Positions 53,891 to 62,306 of a DNA stretch of 64,000 nucleotides are shown in pieces. This DNA comes from Rhodobacterales bacterium. Its GTDB lineage: Bacteria > Pseudomonadota > Alphaproteobacteria > Rhizobiales > Stappiaceae. How positions within the stretch are numbered: position 1 is the stretch's first letter; every line of letters starts with the position of its first letter. Position numbers and translations under genes: made by a program. A model generated the notes under the pieces. That model searched no databases, had not been told where the DNA came from, and worked only from the letters and a program-made list of their open reading frames with translations. The stretch lies in NCBI GenBank assembly GCA_008107755.1, contig VIRH01000094.1, positions 1-64,000 on the forward strand. Direction: 5' to 3'.

Positions 53891-53989
53891 GTGCAGAGGG
53901 GCTCGAGCGATATCGGCTATGGGGCCCCGGCCGCCTTCATCATGATGTTCAGGAAGGCGCTCGGCATCAGGTCAAACGGTTGCCATGCG
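53891..53989 (+). pseudogene. AraC regulator, C-terminal HTH remnant
   Basis: One frame reads SDIGYGAPAAFIMMFRKALG, the second HTH and tail of AraC proteins (compare DLGYESSSSFVTMFRKMVG in the intact gene at 50940). Only about 30 residues remain. It appears to be debris of a regulator that may once have served the neighbouring HlyD or carnitine genes. Confidence 0.55.
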
Positions 53990-54136
53990 TTCGGGCCGGG
54001 CATTCTTCTAGGTTCGGCTTGTCTTTTCCGGCAACCGATAGCCGACAGTCCAGTCACCGTCGGACCCGGATGCCAAACGGACCCGAACGCACGCGCCCGG
54101 GTCCGTCAGCCTTACCGGAGCAAGGCAGCTTTCGGG

Positions 54137-55564
54137 TCAGGCCCGCTTCTGGCCGACGAAGCGGCCGGCGCCGTCCGGGAACGGCAGGCCTTCCTGGGCT
54201 TTCGCAATCTCGGCCAGCTTTGCGGCGACGGCCGGTTCCGGGTCGCAGGTGCGGCGGGAGGTGAGGTCGACGTGGAGCTGGAGGGTCTCCATCGTTGCGG
54301 CAAGCTTGCCTTCACCGTCCTCGATGAAGTGGAAGAGGTGCATCTTCTTGCCTTCCGCTTTGAGAAGCTGCGTGCGGACGACGATGCGTTCGCCGGCCTT
54401 AAGCTCATCCAGGTTGCGGATGTGGGTTTCGGCGGTGAAGAAGCTCTTTCCGGAGGCAATGTAGTCCGCGTCGGCGCCGATCAGCTCCATGAAGCGGTCG
54501 GTGGCAAGCGAAGCGGCCTCCAGGTAGTGGGTCTCGTTCATGTGGCCGTTGTAGTCGGTCCAGGTCTGGGGGATCTGGCGGTCCACGGTCACGGGCAGCT
54601 CGCCGCCCTCGGGCAGGGCGAGTGTTGCCTCATGGGTGCCGATAACGCCGCCGGCGCCGCTGCCGCTCTTCTTCAGCGCGCGCATCATGCCCACAAGGTT
54701 GTCGTCGCGCAGGCGTTCCAGCTCGCGGATGGACATGTGGCCGGACTGGTCGTCCGACTGGCCGGCGATGAGATCGACCAGTTCCTCGGTGAATTCCGGC
54801 ACGTCCATCAGCTTGGTCCAGGGCCATTCCAGCGCCGGGCCGAACTGGGCCATGAAGTGCTTCATGCCGGCTTCGCCGCCGGCGACCCGGTAGGTCTCGA
54901 AAAGCCCCATCTGCGCCCAGCGCAGACCAAAGCCCATGCGGATGGCCTCGTCGATCTCCTCGGTCGTGGCAACGCCGTCCTTCACCAGCCAGAGCGCCTC
55001 GCGCCAGACGGCTTCGAGGAACCGGTCGGCGATATGGGCGTCGATCTCCTTGCGCACGGTCAGCGGGTACATGCCGACGGTACGCAGCACCTCGGCGGCG
55101 CGCGCCGTTTCGCCGGCATCGCCCACAAGCTCGATCAGAGGCAGCAGGTAGACCGGGTTGAAAGGGTGCGCGACGATGACGCGGGCGCCCTTGGCGGTGA
55201 GTTCGGACGGCTTGAAGCCGGAGGTGGAGGAGCCGATGACCGTTGTTTCAGGTGCGAATTTCGTGAGATCGGCCAGCACCTTGTGCTTCAGGTCCAGACG
55301 CTCCGGAACGCTTTCCTGAACCCAGTCGGCACCGGAGACGGCTTCGGCCAGATCGTCGGTGAAGGTGAGCGTGCCTTCGTCCGGCAGGCGCCGGTCATAG
55401 AGGGACGGCAGGCTGCGGCGGGCGTTGTCGATGACTTCGCCGATCTTGCGCTGCGACTGCGGATCGGGGTCGAAGACCGCCACGTCCCAGCCGTTCAGCA
55501 GGAACCTGGCGGCCCAGCCGCCGCCGATGACGCCACCGCCGATGATGGATGCTTTCTTGCTCAT
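54137..55564 (-). CDS. lcdH: L-carnitine dehydrogenase fused to a thioesterase domain
   Basis: A 475-residue bifunctional enzyme. Residues 1-315 form a 3-hydroxyacyl-CoA dehydrogenase-like module with the NAD motif IIGGGVIGGGWAARFL and the HPFNP loop. Residues about 325-470 form a hotdog thioesterase (TVDRQIPQTWTDYNGHMNET). This fusion is typical of carnitine 3-dehydrogenase plus betainyl-CoA thioesterase: L-carnitine to 3-dehydrocarnitine, and betainyl-CoA to glycine betaine. It lies just downstream of the BKACE gene, completing the pathway. Confidence 0.9.
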   Translation of the reverse strand: MSKKASIIGGGVIGGGWAARFLLNGWDVAVFDPDPQSQRKIGEVIDNARRSLPSLYDRRLPDEGTLTFTDDLAEAVSGADWVQESVPERLDLKHKVLADLTKFAPETTVIGSSTSGFKPSELTAKGARVIVAHPFNPVYLLPLIELVGDAGETARAAEVLRTVGMYPLTVRKEIDAHIADRFLEAVWREALWLVKDGVATTEEIDEAIRMGFGLRWAQMGLFETYRVAGGEAGMKHFMAQFGPALEWPWTKLMDVPEFTEELVDLIAGQSDDQSGHMSIRELERLRDDNLVGMMRALKKSGSGAGGVIGTHEATLALPEGGELPVTVDRQIPQTWTDYNGHMNETHYLEAASLATDRFMELIGADADYIASGKSFFTAETHIRNLDELKAGERIVVRTQLLKAEGKKMHLFHFIEDGEGKLAATMETLQLHVDLTSRRTCDPEPAVAAKLAEIAKAQEGLPFPDGAGRFVGQKRA

Positions 55565-55673
55565 GGTGCCTGTGTCTCCGTGTGGCCGCCAGCGGCCTTA
55601 ACCTGTCGCGCCTCCGCGTTGCCGCGAAGGCCCTTAATATGAATGATGAAAAAGCGCCTCGGGCGGCAGCCCG

Positions 55674-56594
55674 TCAGCCGCGTGCTGCGGGTGCGCGCTT
55701 GGTGAGGCCGAGCTTCTTGCGGACGTCTTCCGGACCAGCGATCCGGGCGCCCAGGCTCTCGACGATGCCGACGGCCTTTTCCACGAGCTGGGCATTGGTG
55801 CCGAGCACGCCCTTTTCCAGGAACAGGTTGTCTTCCAGACCGACGCGGACATTGCCGCCGGCCAGAACCGCGGCGGCCGCATAGGGCATCTGATCGCGGC
55901 CGAGGCTGAAGGCCGACCAGGTCCAGTCGTCGGGAATGTTGTTGACCATCGCCATGTAGGTGTTGAGGTCATTCGGTGCGCCCCAGGGCACACCCATGCA
56001 CAGCTGCACCAGCGCCGGCGACGCCAGGACGCCTTCCTTGACCAGCTCCTTGGCGAACCACAGGTGGCCGGTGTCGAAGGCCTCGATCTCGGGCTTGACG
56101 CCGAGTTCGGTCATCATGGTGCCCATGGCGCGCAGCATGCCCGGGGTGTTGGTCATGACGTAGTCGGCTTCGGCAAAGTTCATCGTGCCGCAGTCGAGGG
56201 TGCACATTTCGGGAAGGCATTCGCGGATATGCGCCATGCGCTCCGTCGCGCCGATCATGTCGGTGCCTTTCTCGTTGACCGGAAGCGGAGCTTCCGACGA
56301 GCCGAAGGTGATGTCCCCGCCCATGCCGGCGGTCAGGTTCAGCACCACGTCGACATCGGCTTCACGGATACGGTCGGTGACTTCGCGGTAGTAGTCGACC
56401 TTGCGCGACGGGGCGCCGGTTTCCGGGTCGCGCACGTGGCAGTGAACGATCGCGGCCCCTGCCTTTGCAGCATCGATCGCGCTGTCGGCAATCTCCTTCG
56501 GGCTGCGCGGTACGTGCGGAGACCGGTCCTGCGTCCCGCCGGAACCCGTCACGGCGCAGGTGATGAAAACGTCGCGGTTCATCTGCAATGGCAT
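55674..56594 (-). CDS. cdhC: Dehydrocarnitine-cleavage (BKACE) enzyme
   Basis: A 306-residue TIM-barrel beta-keto acid cleavage enzyme of the DUF849/BKACE family. The zinc ligands are in IVHCHVRDPETG (His51, His53), the CoA-binding region includes CTLDCGTMNFAEADYV, and the catalytic region GGNVRVGLEDNLFLEKG ends the fold. With dehydrocarnitine and acetyl-CoA it would yield betainyl-CoA and acetoacetate. GGAG precedes the ATG. Its place directly upstream of the carnitine dehydrogenase-thioesterase gene strongly supports this substrate over other beta-keto acids. Confidence 0.87.
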   Translation of the reverse strand: MPLQMNRDVFITCAVTGSGGTQDRSPHVPRSPKEIADSAIDAAKAGAAIVHCHVRDPETGAPSRKVDYYREVTDRIREADVDVVLNLTAGMGGDITFGSSEAPLPVNEKGTDMIGATERMAHIRECLPEMCTLDCGTMNFAEADYVMTNTPGMLRAMGTMMTELGVKPEIEAFDTGHLWFAKELVKEGVLASPALVQLCMGVPWGAPNDLNTYMAMVNNIPDDWTWSAFSLGRDQMPYAAAAVLAGGNVRVGLEDNLFLEKGVLGTNAQLVEKAVGIVESLGARIAGPEDVRKKLGLTKRAPAARG

Positions 56595-56697
56595 TGTCTT
56601 ACTCCTTCAAGTCATTCTCTCGCGGGCATCTTTCCGGCGCCTTGCCGAACTCCGGATGCCCGAGTCATTTCTTCAAAATCTCATGTTCCCCTTGAAC

Positions 56698-56818
56698 CTC
56701 ATCCTGAGGAAGCGCGACAGCGCTGTCTCGAAGGATGGGCCCAGCGCTCCAGAGCAAGCGGCCCATCCTTCGAGACGGGCCGTGTGGCCCTCCTCAGGAT
56801 GAGGTCGTGGGTTTTGCA
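56698..56818. repeat. Palindromic intergenic repeat, copy 1
   Basis: Begins CTCATCCTGAGGAAGCGCG and ends CCTCCTCAGGATGAGG, so the whole unit can fold into a long hairpin. It recurs at 57101-57220 with a common tail TCGTGGGTTTTGCA. Elements of this AGGATGAGG type are common in Hyphomicrobiales genomes. Confidence 0.85.
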
Positions 56819-57100
56819 GCTGATCTGGCCCTGCCCCATCCGCCCGACAGCATCGTCTCTTGCCGACGCTCCGGCGACAAACCTTTCGTCACGTCTCGCC
56901 TGGCGCGAGGTTGAGCCCCTCGGCTTGGATATTTGAGCAAGCCGAGGAAAGTTACTGGTCCAGTTAAGAGAGCGAACCACACCGTACAATCGGAAGTTCG
57001 ATTCCCTGACGCCACCCCTCTGCCCCGGTGAGAGCGAGTCCTGCGGGGCCAACACGATGGGTTTTTGACCCGACCCAAGAGCTCGCAGCACCCCATCTCC
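56819..57100. other. Stretch between two palindromic repeats
   Basis: No coding frame is recognised. A fragment near 56990 (GGAAGTTCGATTCCCTGACG) looks superficially like a tRNA T-arm but lacks the rest of a tRNA. Confidence 0.4.
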
Positions 57101-57220
57101 CTCATCCTGAGGAAGCGCGGAGCGCTGTCTCGAAGGATGGGCCCAGCGCTCCAGAGAACGTGGCACATCCTTTGAGACGGGCCTTTTGGCCCTCCTCAGG
57201 ATGAGGTCGTGGGTTTGGCA
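57101..57220. repeat. Palindromic intergenic repeat, copy 2
   Basis: Nearly the same sequence and orientation as copy 1 at 56698 (CTCATCCTGAGGAAGCGCGG ... CTCAGGATGAGG plus TCGTGGGTTTGGCA). It ends 10 bp from the stop of the enoyl-CoA hydratase gene, so it may act as its transcription end. Confidence 0.85.
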
Positions 57221-57229
57221 TTTCACCAC

Positions 57230-58015
57230 TCAGCGGCCCTTCCAGACCGGGTCGCGTTTTTCGGTAAAGGCGCGGGGGCCTTCGAGCTGGTCTTCCGAGC
57301 GGTAGAGCGTTTCCACGGTCGGGAACTGGCTCTTGGTGATGCGGTTCATCGCGTCCTGGAACTTCATGTCCTCAGCCTCCCGCACGATCTCCTTGATGGC
57401 CGCATAGACCAACGGGGGACCGGCGGCGAGCAGTTCGGCCTTCTTCCACACATCGGCCATCAGATCGGCAGCCGGGTGCAGGCTGTTGACCATGCCCCAG
57501 CGGGCGGCCTCTTCCGCTTCGATCCACCGGCCGGTGAACAGCATTTCCATGGCAATGTGATAGGGGATGCGCTTGGGCAGCTTGACGGTTGCCGCATCCG
57601 CCACTGTGCCGGAGCGGATTTCCGGCAGGGCAAAAGTCGCATGGTCTGCGGCCATGATGATGTCCGCCGACAGGGCGAGTTCCAGCCCGCCGCCGCAGCA
57701 GATGCCGTTGACCGCCACAATCACCGGCTTGTTCAGGCCGCGCAGTTCCTGCAGGCCGCCGAATCCGCCCTTGCCGTAGTCACCGTCGACCGCATCGCCT
57801 TCGGACGCTGCCTTCAGGTCCCAGCCGGGGCAGAAGAACTTCTCGCCCGCGCCCGTGACGATGGCGACGCGAAGGTCCAGATCGTCCCGGAAGTCGGTGA
57901 AGACGTCGCCCAGAATCCGGCTGGTCTTCAGATCGATGGCATTGGCCTTGGGCCTGTCGAGCGTGACCTCGAGAATGGCACCTTCCCGCCGCGTTCTGAC
58001 AGGATTATCGGTCAT
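57230..58015 (-). CDS. Enoyl-CoA hydratase, carnitinyl-CoA dehydratase (CaiD)-like
   Basis: A 261-residue crotonase. The N-terminal EVTLDRPKANAIDLKTSRIL, the oxyanion-hole region GEKFFCPGWDLKAA and GICCGGGLELALSADI are present; FALPEIRSGTVADAATVKLP carries the second acid position. The CaiD subgroup hydrates crotonobetainyl-CoA to carnitinyl-CoA. The ATG at 58015 has GGAG seven bases upstream and lies 11 bp inside the end of the CoA-ligase gene. Context, not sequence alone, gives the substrate. Confidence 0.83.
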   Translation of the reverse strand: MTDNPVRTRREGAILEVTLDRPKANAIDLKTSRILGDVFTDFRDDLDLRVAIVTGAGEKFFCPGWDLKAASEGDAVDGDYGKGGFGGLQELRGLNKPVIVAVNGICCGGGLELALSADIIMAADHATFALPEIRSGTVADAATVKLPKRIPYHIAMEMLFTGRWIEAEEAARWGMVNSLHPAADLMADVWKKAELLAAGPPLVYAAIKEIVREAEDMKFQDAMNRITKSQFPTVETLYRSEDQLEGPRAFTEKRDPVWKGR

Positions 58016-60041
58016 CTTGTTCTCCACATCTGATCAAGGCATCCGCGGCAATCGCGAAGTTGCTGCCACAAAGCAGCGGATTGATTTCGACCTCTTCCAC
58101 GGCCGTCTCGGTGACATAGGCCTGAACCGCCATAACCGCATCGACGATCGGCTCGATAGCGCAGGCCGGCTTGCCCCGGTACCCGTCCAGCAGCCGCGCG
58201 ATGCGCAACTGGCTGAGCGCTGTCGCAACCTCGTCCCGCGTGGCGGGAACGAGAAGGCTGACCCGGTCGGCCAGGAGTTCGGTCAGAACCCCGCCCGCCG
58301 CAAGCGTGAGGATGAAACCGTGAGCAGGATCGCGCACGGCTCCGATGAGGAGCTCGGCAGCGGCATCCGAGACCATTTCCTCCACGAGATACCCCGCGGT
58401 TGTCATGGCTTCAGCCGCTACTCGAACTTCCTCGCAGGATTTGAGCCCGAGTGCAACCGCGCCGGCCTCGCTCTTGTGCGCAAGGCCCGTTCCTTTCAGG
58501 ACGACGGGAAAGCCGATTTCGGTTGCTGCGTCTTCCGCCTCGTCCGGCGTTGCGGCCGTGCGGCTTTTGGGGATGCGGAGGCCGAATTCTTCCAGCGCTG
58601 CCTTGGAGGCGTGTTCGCTCAACGTGACGGGGTTCAGCGCCGCCGTCTTGCGCAGGATCCGGGCTACGGGTACCGGGCCGGAGACAGAGGCCGCCGCGGT
58701 GATGGCGTCAATCGCCTCCTGAAATCCGCAAAGCGGCAGTATGCCTCTGGCCATCAGATCGATCGCCACGCTCTCCGGCAGCGTTTCCCCGAGTGAACTC
58801 AGGACCGCCATCTGTTTGCCGGATGCCGCACCCGCGGCCTCGACCGCGGAGATCACGTCCAGCCAGTCGCCGGGGTCGCAGCAATCGCTGCGCGGGAAAT
58901 CAAGAATGACGAGCCCCAACGAGGCATCGCCTTCCATCATGTGAGTGAAGACCCGCGTCGTCGCGTCACCATCGCCCCAGATATAGGTGTGGTAGTCGAG
59001 CGGGTTGGCGAGCGCCACCTTGGCGCCCAGCACCTCGCCCAGATCGGTTTTCTGGCGCTCGGTCAGGGCAGGAAAGGAAATGCCCGTGCCATGGGCTGTA
59101 TCGGCGATCAGGCTGGCTTCCCCCCCCGAGCAGGACATGGAGGCCAGCCGGGTATCCTTGATGCCGCCAGTCAGGTGAAGGATCTTCAGTGTTTCCAGCA
59201 GCGTCGGAAGACTGTGGACCTGCGCGATGCCGAGACGTTTGAACAGTGCCTCAGCGCCGGCAGAGCTGCCGGCAAGAGAGGCCGTGTGGGAGATGGTCGC
59301 GGCCTGCGCCTGTTCCGACTTGCCAACCTTCAGGACGGCGACGGGCTTGCCGCACCGCCGTGCCGCGAGAGCAAAGCGCTCGAAGGCTTCCAGATCGTCG
59401 ATCCCTTCCACATGCAGGCCGATCGCGGTGATGCGTTCATCGGCAAGCAGCGCCTCGCCCATGGCCGAGAGCCCCGACTGGGCCTGGTTGCCGGCGGTCA
59501 TGAGGCAGGCGATCGGCAGGCCGCGCGTCTGCATCGTCATGTTCAGGGCGATGTTGGATGATTGCGAGATGATCGCCACGCCGCGCTCGACCGGGCGAAG
59601 CCCGTGCTGATCCGGCCACAGGGCCGCGCCGCTTGCCGCGTTGATGAAGCCGTAGCAGTTGGGGCCGAGCACCGGCATGGCGCCGGCCGCCTCGACCAGC
59701 GCATCCTGCAGCTCGCCGCCGTCGGCAAGCTCGGCAATCGCCTCGCGAAAGCCGGAGGCGAAGCAGACAGCCCCGCCCGCGTCCATCGCCGCCAGATCCC
59801 GGACAATCTCGACCGTCGCATGGCGGTTGACGCCGATGAAGACGGCATCAGGAACACCCGGCAGATCGCGAACCGACGGATAGGCCGTGCAGCCGGCGAC
59901 CTCCTGCCGGGTCGGATGGACTGCCCACAGGTCGCCCTTGAAGCCGAACTTGCGGCATTCGCGCAGCACATTGGTGCACCACGCGCCGCCGCCAGCGACG
60001 GCGATTGTCTTCGGCCGGAGAAGCCGTTCCAGGGATCTCAC
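58005..60041 (-). CDS. NDP-forming acyl-CoA synthetase (acetate-CoA ligase family)
   Basis: A 678-residue fusion of CoA-binding, succinyl-CoA ligase-like and ATP-grasp domains. The N-terminus MRSLERLLRPKTIAVAGGGA is the CoA-binding Rossmann fold, followed by VLGPNCYGFIN and ISQSSNIALNM. The C-terminal ATP-grasp part starts near residue 470 (FPVVLKGTGLAHKSEAGAVA). The conserved phosphohistidine region shows ISHTASLAGSS. It starts at a GTG with GGAG upstream, 3 bp from the acyl-CoA dehydrogenase stop. By context it probably activates gamma-butyrobetaine, crotonobetaine or carnitine. Confidence 0.84.
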   Translation of the reverse strand: MRSLERLLRPKTIAVAGGGAWCTNVLRECRKFGFKGDLWAVHPTRQEVAGCTAYPSVRDLPGVPDAVFIGVNRHATVEIVRDLAAMDAGGAVCFASGFREAIAELADGGELQDALVEAAGAMPVLGPNCYGFINAASGAALWPDQHGLRPVERGVAIISQSSNIALNMTMQTRGLPIACLMTAGNQAQSGLSAMGEALLADERITAIGLHVEGIDDLEAFERFALAARRCGKPVAVLKVGKSEQAQAATISHTASLAGSSAGAEALFKRLGIAQVHSLPTLLETLKILHLTGGIKDTRLASMSCSGGEASLIADTAHGTGISFPALTERQKTDLGEVLGAKVALANPLDYHTYIWGDGDATTRVFTHMMEGDASLGLVILDFPRSDCCDPGDWLDVISAVEAAGAASGKQMAVLSSLGETLPESVAIDLMARGILPLCGFQEAIDAITAAASVSGPVPVARILRKTAALNPVTLSEHASKAALEEFGLRIPKSRTAATPDEAEDAATEIGFPVVLKGTGLAHKSEAGAVALGLKSCEEVRVAAEAMTTAGYLVEEMVSDAAAELLIGAVRDPAHGFILTLAAGGVLTELLADRVSLLVPATRDEVATALSQLRIARLLDGYRGKPACAIEPIVDAVMAVQAYVTETAVEEVEINPLLCGSNFAIAADALIRCGEQDDR

Positions 60042-60044
60042 GAC

Positions 60045-61205
60045 TCAGGCTCCAAGCGGACGGAAGATTTCGCGGCTGATGATGTGGCGCTGGATCTCGC
60101 TGGTGCCGTCCCAGATGCGCTCCACCCTGGCGTCGCGCCAGAAACGTTCGATCGGGAAATCATCCATCAGTCCCATTCCGCCATGGATCTGCAGCGTCGC
60201 ATCTGTGACGCGCGCCAGCATTTCGCTGGCATAGACCTTGGCGCTGGCAATCTCGCGGTTGGCGGGAAGCCCCTGATCGAGACGCCAGGCGCCGACTTGG
60301 GTCAGCCAGTCGGCGGCATCGATCTCGGTGATCATATCCGCGATCTGGAAGCTGATGCCCTGGAACTTCGCGATGGCCTGGCCGAACTGCTTTCGTTCTG
60401 CCGCGTAGTTGACGGCATGGTCGAAGCAGCGGCGCGCGCGGCCGACGCTCATGGCCGCAACGGTGATGCGGGTCGCGTAAAGCCATTCGTTCATGACCTC
60501 GAAACCGCCGTCGACTTCGCCCAGCACCTGATCGTCGGACAGCCGGCAGCCATCGAAATAGAGGATGCAGTTCTTGTAGCCGCGATGACTGACGGAGTTA
60601 TAGCCGTCCCGCACCTCGAAGCCGGGCGTGCCGCGGTCGACCAGGAAGCAGGTGATGCGCTTCTTCGGGCCCTTGGGGGTTTCGTCGACGCCGGTCGCAA
60701 CGAAAACGATGAAGAAATCCGCGTGGTCGGCTCCGGAGATGAAGTGCTTCGAGCCGGAAATGACCCAGTCGCCACCATCGCGGACGGCGGTGCATTTCAT
60801 GCCGCGCACGTCGGAGCCGGCATCGGGCTCGGTCATGGCAAGCGCATCCATCTTCTCGCCGCGCACGGCCGGAAGCAGGTAGCGCTCGCGCTGGTCGCCC
60901 TTGCAGGCCATCAGAATGTTCTGCGGCCGGCCGAAGAAATGGGTCAGTGCCATCGAGCCGCGGCCCAGTTCGCGTTCGACCAGGGCGAAGTCGAGATGGC
61001 TCAGCCCGGCGCCGCCGACTTCCTCGGGGAAATTGCAGGCATAGAAACCGAGATCGATGCACTTTTGCTTGATCTCCTGGCCGAGCTCGACCGGAACCTC
61101 GCCGGTCTTCTCCACCAGCTGCTCGTGGGGATAGATCTCGTTTTCGACGAAGGAGCGGACCGTGGTGACGATCATTTCCTGTTCTTCGCTCAGGCCAAAG
61201 TGCAT
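60045..61205 (-). CDS. Acyl-CoA dehydrogenase, crotonobetainyl/butyrobetainyl-CoA type
   Basis: A 386-residue FAD flavoprotein. The family signatures are AMTEPDAGSDVRGMKC near residue 120 and QIHGGMGLMDDFPIERFWRD near 335. At the usual catalytic Glu (the EGTSEIQR motif) it reads WDGTSEIQR, so Asp replaces Glu. GAGGAAC precedes the ATG. It is first in the minus-strand operon with CoA ligase and enoyl-CoA hydratase, and divergent from the GlxA regulator. It would oxidise gamma-butyrobetainyl-CoA to crotonobetainyl-CoA, or work in reverse. Confidence 0.85.
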   Translation of the reverse strand: MHFGLSEEQEMIVTTVRSFVENEIYPHEQLVEKTGEVPVELGQEIKQKCIDLGFYACNFPEEVGGAGLSHLDFALVERELGRGSMALTHFFGRPQNILMACKGDQRERYLLPAVRGEKMDALAMTEPDAGSDVRGMKCTAVRDGGDWVISGSKHFISGADHADFFIVFVATGVDETPKGPKKRITCFLVDRGTPGFEVRDGYNSVSHRGYKNCILYFDGCRLSDDQVLGEVDGGFEVMNEWLYATRITVAAMSVGRARRCFDHAVNYAAERKQFGQAIAKFQGISFQIADMITEIDAADWLTQVGAWRLDQGLPANREIASAKVYASEMLARVTDATLQIHGGMGLMDDFPIERFWRDARVERIWDGTSEIQRHIISREIFRPLGA

Positions 61206-61283
61206 CGTGCGGTTCCTCTTGATTGATTGCGCGCAGCATGAGACAAACCCGCCCGCAGCATTGTGCAGTTTTGGTATTGAATC

Positions 61284-62243
61284 ATGCAGATTTCGGAGAA
61301 ATTTCAGTCAGCTGAGCTTCCGGATCGTCAGCTTGCCGTGCTGCTGTTCCCCTCCTTCTCCAACCACTGCCTCGCCAACACGATCGAGCCGTTCCGGGCG
61401 GCAAACAACATCGCGCGGCGCGCGCTTTACGAGTGGCGCCACTTCACCTTGGACGGGGGAAGCGTCACATCATCCAGCGGGCTGCCGGTGGAAACGGAGT
61501 CCCTGTCCGGGATCATGCCCGGCGGCGATCTTCTGTTCGTAATGCCGAGCTACGGATTTCTCGATCACGCAACGGCGCGGATGAGCCGCTCGCTGCGGGC
61601 CGCACGGGGCCGGTTTCCGGTGCTCGTCGGCATGGACACCGGCGCCTGGCTGCTGGCCGCCGCAGGCCTTCTGGATGGCCGCCGCGCGACGATCCACTGG
61701 GATGAGGCACGGGGGTTCGCCGAAGCCTTTCCGGAGGTTGAGGTTGTTGAAGACAGGTTCGTTCTGGAGGCCGACCTTGCCACCTGCGGCGGCGCGTCAA
61801 CGGCGATCGAACTGGCGCTGGAACTGATCAAGCGACACCACGGCCCGATGTTCGCGCTGGAGGTTGCGGCGCTCTTCATGCATGGGGACAGGCTGGATCT
61901 GCAGGACCCGGTCCAGCGGCTGACCTCAGACGCGCTGGTGCGCAGTGCGGCCGCCCTGATGCGCCGGTCCATCGAGACCCCGATGCCGATGCCGGAAGTC
62001 GCCCGGCGGCTGAAGGTCGACCAGCGCGTTCTGGAGGAGAGCTTTCGCGAAAAGGTCCGGATGACGCCGCTTGCCGTCTACAAGACCATCCGCCTGCGCG
62101 AGGCGCGGCGACTGGTTGAACTGACGCAGCTCGGCATCGCCGAGATTGCCGAGCGCTGCGGCTACCGGAACGCCAGCGCCATGACCCGGGCCTATCGCCA
62201 GGAATTCGGCGTCGCCCCCCGCGAACATCGACGCCGCGGATAG
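61284..62243 (+). CDS. GlxA/CdhR-type transcriptional regulator
   Basis: A 319-residue DJ-1/PfpI-AraC regulator. The sensor domain (about 15-190) includes AVLLFPSFSNHCLANTIEPF and VLVGMDTGAWLLAAAGLLDG, where the usual Cys position is Thr-Gly. The HTH pair follows (EVARRLKVDQRVLEESFREK; IAERCGYRNASAMTRAYRQE). It is divergent from the acyl-CoA dehydrogenase gene. CdhR of Pseudomonas, in the same family, activates carnitine catabolism, so this is the likely activator of the carnitine cluster. Confidence 0.86.
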   Translation: MQISEKFQSAELPDRQLAVLLFPSFSNHCLANTIEPFRAANNIARRALYEWRHFTLDGGSVTSSSGLPVETESLSGIMPGGDLLFVMPSYGFLDHATARMSRSLRAARGRFPVLVGMDTGAWLLAAAGLLDGRRATIHWDEARGFAEAFPEVEVVEDRFVLEADLATCGGASTAIELALELIKRHHGPMFALEVAALFMHGDRLDLQDPVQRLTSDALVRSAAALMRRSIETPMPMPEVARRLKVDQRVLEESFREKVRMTPLAVYKTIRLREARRLVELTQLGIAEIAERCGYRNASAMTRAYRQEFGVAPREHRRRG

Positions 62244-62306
62244 GGGGCGGCACAGGTCTCCGGCCTCACGCCTCCGCAGTCGCCGCGATGTTCGGAGCCG
62301 CTTGTC

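Noticed and set aside
53891-55642. A 583-codon plus-strand frame opposite the carnitine dehydrogenase
   Set aside because: Only its first 30 codons resemble a family (AraC debris); the rest is antisense shadow of lcdH.
56985-57015. tRNA-like T-arm sequence
   Set aside because: GTTCGATTCC is present but there is no acceptor stem, anticodon arm or D-arm at the right distances. At most it is a chance match or tiny remnant.
59562-61226. A 554-codon plus-strand frame opposite the ligase and acyl-CoA dehydrogenase genes
   Set aside because: The translation mirrors codon bias of the real minus-strand genes and has no domain signature.
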